The notes beneath the pieces were generated by a model. That model made no database searches. It worked only from the letters and a program-made list of their open reading frames with translations, and had not been told where the DNA came from. A program made the translations under genes and the position numbers. Below are positions 4,939 to 7,532 of a stretch of DNA of 7,532 nucleotides, piece after piece. Source of the DNA: Candidatus Mediterraneibacter stercorigallinarum (lineage in GTDB: Bacteria > Bacillota > Clostridia > Lachnospirales > Lachnospiraceae); contig DXCD01000153.1 in the NCBI GenBank assembly GCA_019116185.1, positions 1 to 7,532 on the forward strand, read 5' to 3'. Numbering within the stretch: position 1 is the stretch's first letter; every line of letters begins with the position of its first letter.

Positions 4939-6234
4939 ATGGATTATTTAGAGATTGAAAAAGTGATCGGACGGGAGATCATTGATTCCAGAGGAAACCC
5001 CACAGTGGAGGCAGAGGTACATCTTGCCGACGGGACTGTGTCAAGGGGCGCGGCTCCCAGCGGCGCTTCCACAGGAGAATTTGAAGCACTGGAATTAAGA
5101 GACGGGGATAAGAACAGGTTCGGGGGCAAGGGTGTCTCCAAGGCTGTGGAAAATATCAATACAGTAATAAACGATGTGCTTCAGGGAATGGATGCAGGCG
5201 ACATCTATGCGGTTGATAAAGCAATGATCGAGGCGGACGGGACAAAAGATAAGTCTAAGCTCGGCGCTAATGCCATTCTTGCCGTATCCATCGCGTGCGC
5301 GAGAGCGGCGGCAGCGTCTCTTGACATTCCGCTTTACCGCTTCCTTGGCGGCGTGAACGGAAACCGGCTCCCGGTGCCCATGATGAATATCTTGAACGGA
5401 GGCGCTCATGCGGCGAATACTGTGGACGTGCAGGAATTCATGATCATGCCGGCAGGAGCATCCGGTTTTACGGAAGGCCTCAGATGGTGTACAGAAGTAT
5501 TTCACGCATTGGCAGCCCTGCTCAAAGCAAAAGGGCTTGCGACAGCGGTGGGAGATGAGGGCGGATTCGCGCCGGATCTGGGAAGCGATGAGGAAGCGAT
5601 CGAATACATCCTCCAGGCAGTAAAAGATGCCGGATATGAGCCGGGCAAAGACTTTGTCCTTGCGATGGACGCGGCTTCCAGCGAGTGGAAGAGCGACAGG
5701 AAAGGCGAGTATGTGCTTCCCAAGTGCGGAAAGAAATTCACATCCGCAGAGCTGGTAGAACATTGGAAGACACTGGTTGAAAAATATCCGATCTACTCTA
5801 TTGAGGACGGACTGGACGAAGAAGACTGGGAAGGATGGCAGATCATGACAAAAGAGCTGGGGGATAAAGTACAGCTTGTGGGAGATGACCTGTTCGTGAC
5901 CAATACAGAACGGCTGAAAAAAGGCATTGACATGGGATGCGGTAATTCTATTCTGATCAAGTTAAACCAGATCGGCTCCGTGTCCGAGACACTGGAAGCC
6001 ATCAAGATGGCGCACAAGGCGGGGTACACCGCTGTGACCTCCCATCGTTCCGGCGAGACTGAGGATACGACCATTGCTGATCTGGCGGTAGCGCTTAATA
6101 CCTGCCAGATCAAGACAGGGGCTCCGAGCAGGAGCGAGCGTGTGGCGAAATACAATCAGTTGATCCGCATCGAGGAAGAACTGGGCGGGGGCGCTGTTTA
6201 TCCGGGATTCGAGGCATTTAATGTAAAAAGATAG
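4939..6234 (+). CDS. eno: Enolase (phosphopyruvate hydratase)
   Basis: A cytoplasmic glycolytic enzyme converting 2-phosphoglycerate to phosphoenolpyruvate, Mg2+-dependent. From ATG 4939 it is 431 residues, the normal bacterial length, beginning with the usual MDYLEIEKVIGREIIDSRGNPTVE. Visible active-site elements are the GASTGEFEALELRDGD loop, E207 in GDEGGFAP, metal ligands D244 (LAMDAAS), E289 (YSIED) and D316 (GDDLFVTN), catalytic K341 (LIKLNQIG), H369 in SHRSGETEDTTIADLAV (the enolase signature), and K392 in QIKTGAPSRSER. Nothing is missing. AGGAG lies 4 nt before the chosen ATG. The frame stays open upstream to 4801, and ATG 4852 with a better ribosome site could add 29 residues (see findings). 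The gene has its own promoter and probable operator, and converges on the RDD-protein gene. Confidence 0.97.
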   Translation: MDYLEIEKVIGREIIDSRGNPTVEAEVHLADGTVSRGAAPSGASTGEFEALELRDGDKNRFGGKGVSKAVENINTVINDVLQGMDAGDIYAVDKAMIEADGTKDKSKLGANAILAVSIACARAAAASLDIPLYRFLGGVNGNRLPVPMMNILNGGAHAANTVDVQEFMIMPAGASGFTEGLRWCTEVFHALAALLKAKGLATAVGDEGGFAPDLGSDEEAIEYILQAVKDAGYEPGKDFVLAMDAASSEWKSDRKGEYVLPKCGKKFTSAELVEHWKTLVEKYPIYSIEDGLDEEDWEGWQIMTKELGDKVQLVGDDLFVTNTERLKKGIDMGCGNSILIKLNQIGSVSETLEAIKMAHKAGYTAVTSHRSGETEDTTIADLAVALNTCQIKTGAPSRSERVAKYNQLIRIEEELGGGAVYPGFEAFNVKR

Positions 6235-6238
6235 TTGA

Positions 6239-6279
6239 ATTGGGGACGTAGTAAAATGCGATTTTACTACGTCCCCAAT
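6239..6279. repeat. REP-like palindrome at the enolase 3' end (possible bidirectional terminator)
   Basis: A perfect 19-bp stem (6239-6257 with 6261-6279) and a GCG loop, arms starting ATTGGGGACGTAG. It begins 5 bp after the enolase stop and ends 28 bp before the stop of the convergent gene. GGGGACG-type perfect palindromes are typical of REP elements mobilised by RAYT (TnpA-REP) transposases in Clostridia; the nearby GGGTGTCCCTTTTTC (6290-6303) may belong to the same unit. No T-tract follows the stem directly on either side, so it is not a classic terminator, though the stem would slow RNA decay or polymerase from both directions. Confidence 0.65.
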
Positions 6280-6307
6280 CCGATTTCAGGGTGTCCCTTT
6301 TTCGCTG

Positions 6308-7532
6308 TTATTTTGTCGTCCCGGTACTTGTCATGGTAAATTCCACGCTGAACAGGGCGTCTTCTCCATATGTAGGCTCCAGTACCGCGGAGCCATACTC
6401 GCCGAATACAAGATCATATCCTTCGTAATTAAAATCGCATTCCACTTTGATCCCGGCTTCGGTATAGATAAAATCTTCAAAATAATTTCCATGATCTTTG
6501 ATCCGGGAGAAGATATCTTCCGGGGTGTCCGGCAGAACAGAATAATCATTTTGCGCGCAGATATATGAGACTGCGGCAAGCGCCATGCTGTCTCCGTAGG
6601 ATGAGATCTTGACGTTTTCATTTTCAACAGAATATGAAAAACTGATACCGGTTATAATATCGTCGTTCTCAGTAAATTTAAATTCTGGAAGCGGCGCGTA
6701 TTCTTCACTCTGTACAATATAAGGAGTACCTGGCTTTTTCGTCCATTTTGCATCATCGTCCAGATACAGGGCGGAATCAGGAATGCCCGAAATACCGGCT
6801 GTGATGGAGGGCGGCAGGTTCAACTGGCGCTCAATCCCAAAGAATTCCTGCGTATCATTAAAGTTTTCGCAGAACTCCGCGGGGGTGAGCGCTCCTGTAT
6901 TCGGCGGGACTGCCGCGTTCTGATTCAGTATGTACTTCAATCTGCCGGAAAATGGGATGAATACTATCAAGACGAAAATTCCAAGGGGAAGGCGCCCTTT
7001 GCTCAGACTCAGGGCAGAGTCTTCTTCCCAGCAAAGAATTTCATCATTTTTACATGCTTTATATGATTTGTACAGGCGGACGATCCAGTAAATCGGAATG
7101 AATAATCCATAACCTTTCCACAGAACATCCCAGGTGCGGCGAAGGGCTTCCCGGTAAGTGAGCCTCCTTCTTCCGTTCGCTGTGACCCGCAGCCCGAAAC
7201 AGAATTTGCCTGCTGTTGTTCCGGTAAACGTAAGGAGCAGCGGTTCGATAATCAGGAGGAGGATGTTTGTTATAAACAGGCTTCCGATCAAGCTCAGGAT
7301 CATAAAAGACACAGATGGATACATGGGTGAAGAGTCACTGATATTGATGCCAATGACAAGAGCCAAAAAGGTGCTCCAGAGCAGGCTGTACAAGGTGAGA
7401 TCAATCTCCCGGGCAAAGAAACGGCGCCACGGCGCGCTCACTTTTTGCACGGTATCCTCCGCAAGTTCCGGTGGGGCGCTGTGGCGCGGCATATCCATCA
7501 GGTCAAGATAATGCTTTGCGTCAAATGTGTTG
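6308..7532 (-). CDS. RDD-family membrane protein with C-terminal soluble domain, 5' end outside the window
   Basis: The frame stays open to the window edge. Before the internal ATG at 7498 it reads NTFDAKHYLDL with no ribosome site, so the true start is probably beyond 7532. Numbered from that ATG, 396 residues are visible. The RDD domain begins WRRFFAREIDLTL (24-36), with hydrophobic segments near 35-52 and 64-90, the conserved GTTAGKFCFGLRV (93-105), and further segments near 127-143 and 170-186. A soluble region of about 200 residues follows (from about 195), rich in acidic and aromatic residues and unlike anything I recognise. RDD proteins are small integral membrane proteins; some have been linked to ion transport, most are uncharacterised. 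The topology suggests a membrane anchor with an extra-membrane C-terminal domain. It ends with TSTGTTK, 28 bp from the REP-like palindrome. The family call is confident; function is unknown. Confidence 0.85.
   Translation of the reverse strand, partial: NTFDAKHYLDLMDMPRHSAPPELAEDTVQKVSAPWRRFFAREIDLTLYSLLWSTFLALVIGINISDSSPMYPSVSFMILSLIGSLFITNILLLIIEPLLLTFTGTTAGKFCFGLRVTANGRRRLTYREALRRTWDVLWKGYGLFIPIYWIVRLYKSYKACKNDEILCWEEDSALSLSKGRLPLGIFVLIVFIPFSGRLKYILNQNAAVPPNTGALTPAEFCENFNDTQEFFGIERQLNLPPSITAGISGIPDSALYLDDDAKWTKKPGTPYIVQSEEYAPLPEFKFTENDDIITGISFSYSVENENVKISSYGDSMALAAVSYICAQNDYSVLPDTPEDIFSRIKDHGNYFEDFIYTEAGIKVECDFNYEGYDLVFGEYGSAVLEPTYGEDALFSVEFTMTSTGTTK

Noticed and set aside
5095..5763. 222-codon antisense open frame within enolase
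   Set aside because: Same reason: it lies wholly opposite highly conserved enolase codons, with no ribosome site or recognisable domain.
7158..7511. 117-codon plus-strand open frame opposite the RDD gene
   Set aside because: It lies antisense to the well-supported RDD domain and has no recognisable features of its own.
1..7532. CRISPR array, tRNA, rRNA, transposase, phage or defence genes
   Set aside because: None seen on either strand: no regularly spaced direct repeats, no tRNA-like cloverleaf and no protein matching these families.

Overview
The window looks like chromosomal housekeeping DNA from a Gram-positive anaerobe of the Clostridia, most likely a gut Lachnospiraceae species (Dorea / Mediterraneibacter / Clostridium scindens-like). 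The reasons are the enolase sequence, strong AGGAGG-type ribosome binding sites, mid-range GC, a family II pyrophosphatase with CBS and DRTGG domains, and a small protein with two S1 domains. The species is an inference; no rRNA is present to settle it.

Layout. Positions 1-299 hold no gene. They are dominated by a long imperfect palindrome (20-230, about 75 base pairs in the stem), flanked by short imperfect direct repeats, with a second small hairpin at 250-280. A two-S1-domain RNA-binding protein is on the minus strand (300-1028). It diverges, across a 165-bp promoter region, from a plus-strand run: CBS/DRTGG manganese-type inorganic pyrophosphatase (1194-2846), flavin reductase-like FMN protein (2951-3559) and a threonine aldolase-family PLP enzyme (3556-4584). 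The last two overlap by 4 bp (ATGA) and are probably translationally coupled. A hairpin after the pyrophosphatase may partly separate it from the pair, and a second terminator-like hairpin overlaps the stop of the aldolase gene.

The 354-bp stretch 4585-4938 is the enolase control region. It holds a good extended -10 promoter (TTGAAT, 17 bp, TAAGAT), a near-perfect 30-bp dyad over the predicted transcription start, and a 171-nt leader. The leader is open in frame with enolase and has its own well-placed AGGAGG before an upstream ATG. Enolase itself (4939-6234) is canonical and complete. It converges on a minus-strand RDD-family membrane protein (6308 to past the window end). Between them lies a perfect 19-bp-stem hairpin that resembles the REP elements mobilised by RAYT transposases.

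Functionally the genes are mostly core metabolism: glycolysis (enolase), pyrophosphate removal tuned by adenine nucleotides, amino-acid side-chain cleavage, flavin redox chemistry and RNA binding. I see no transposase, CRISPR array, phage gene, tRNA, rRNA or defence system. The unusual material is non-coding: the 5' palindromic element, the enolase operator and in-frame leader, and the REP-like hairpin.
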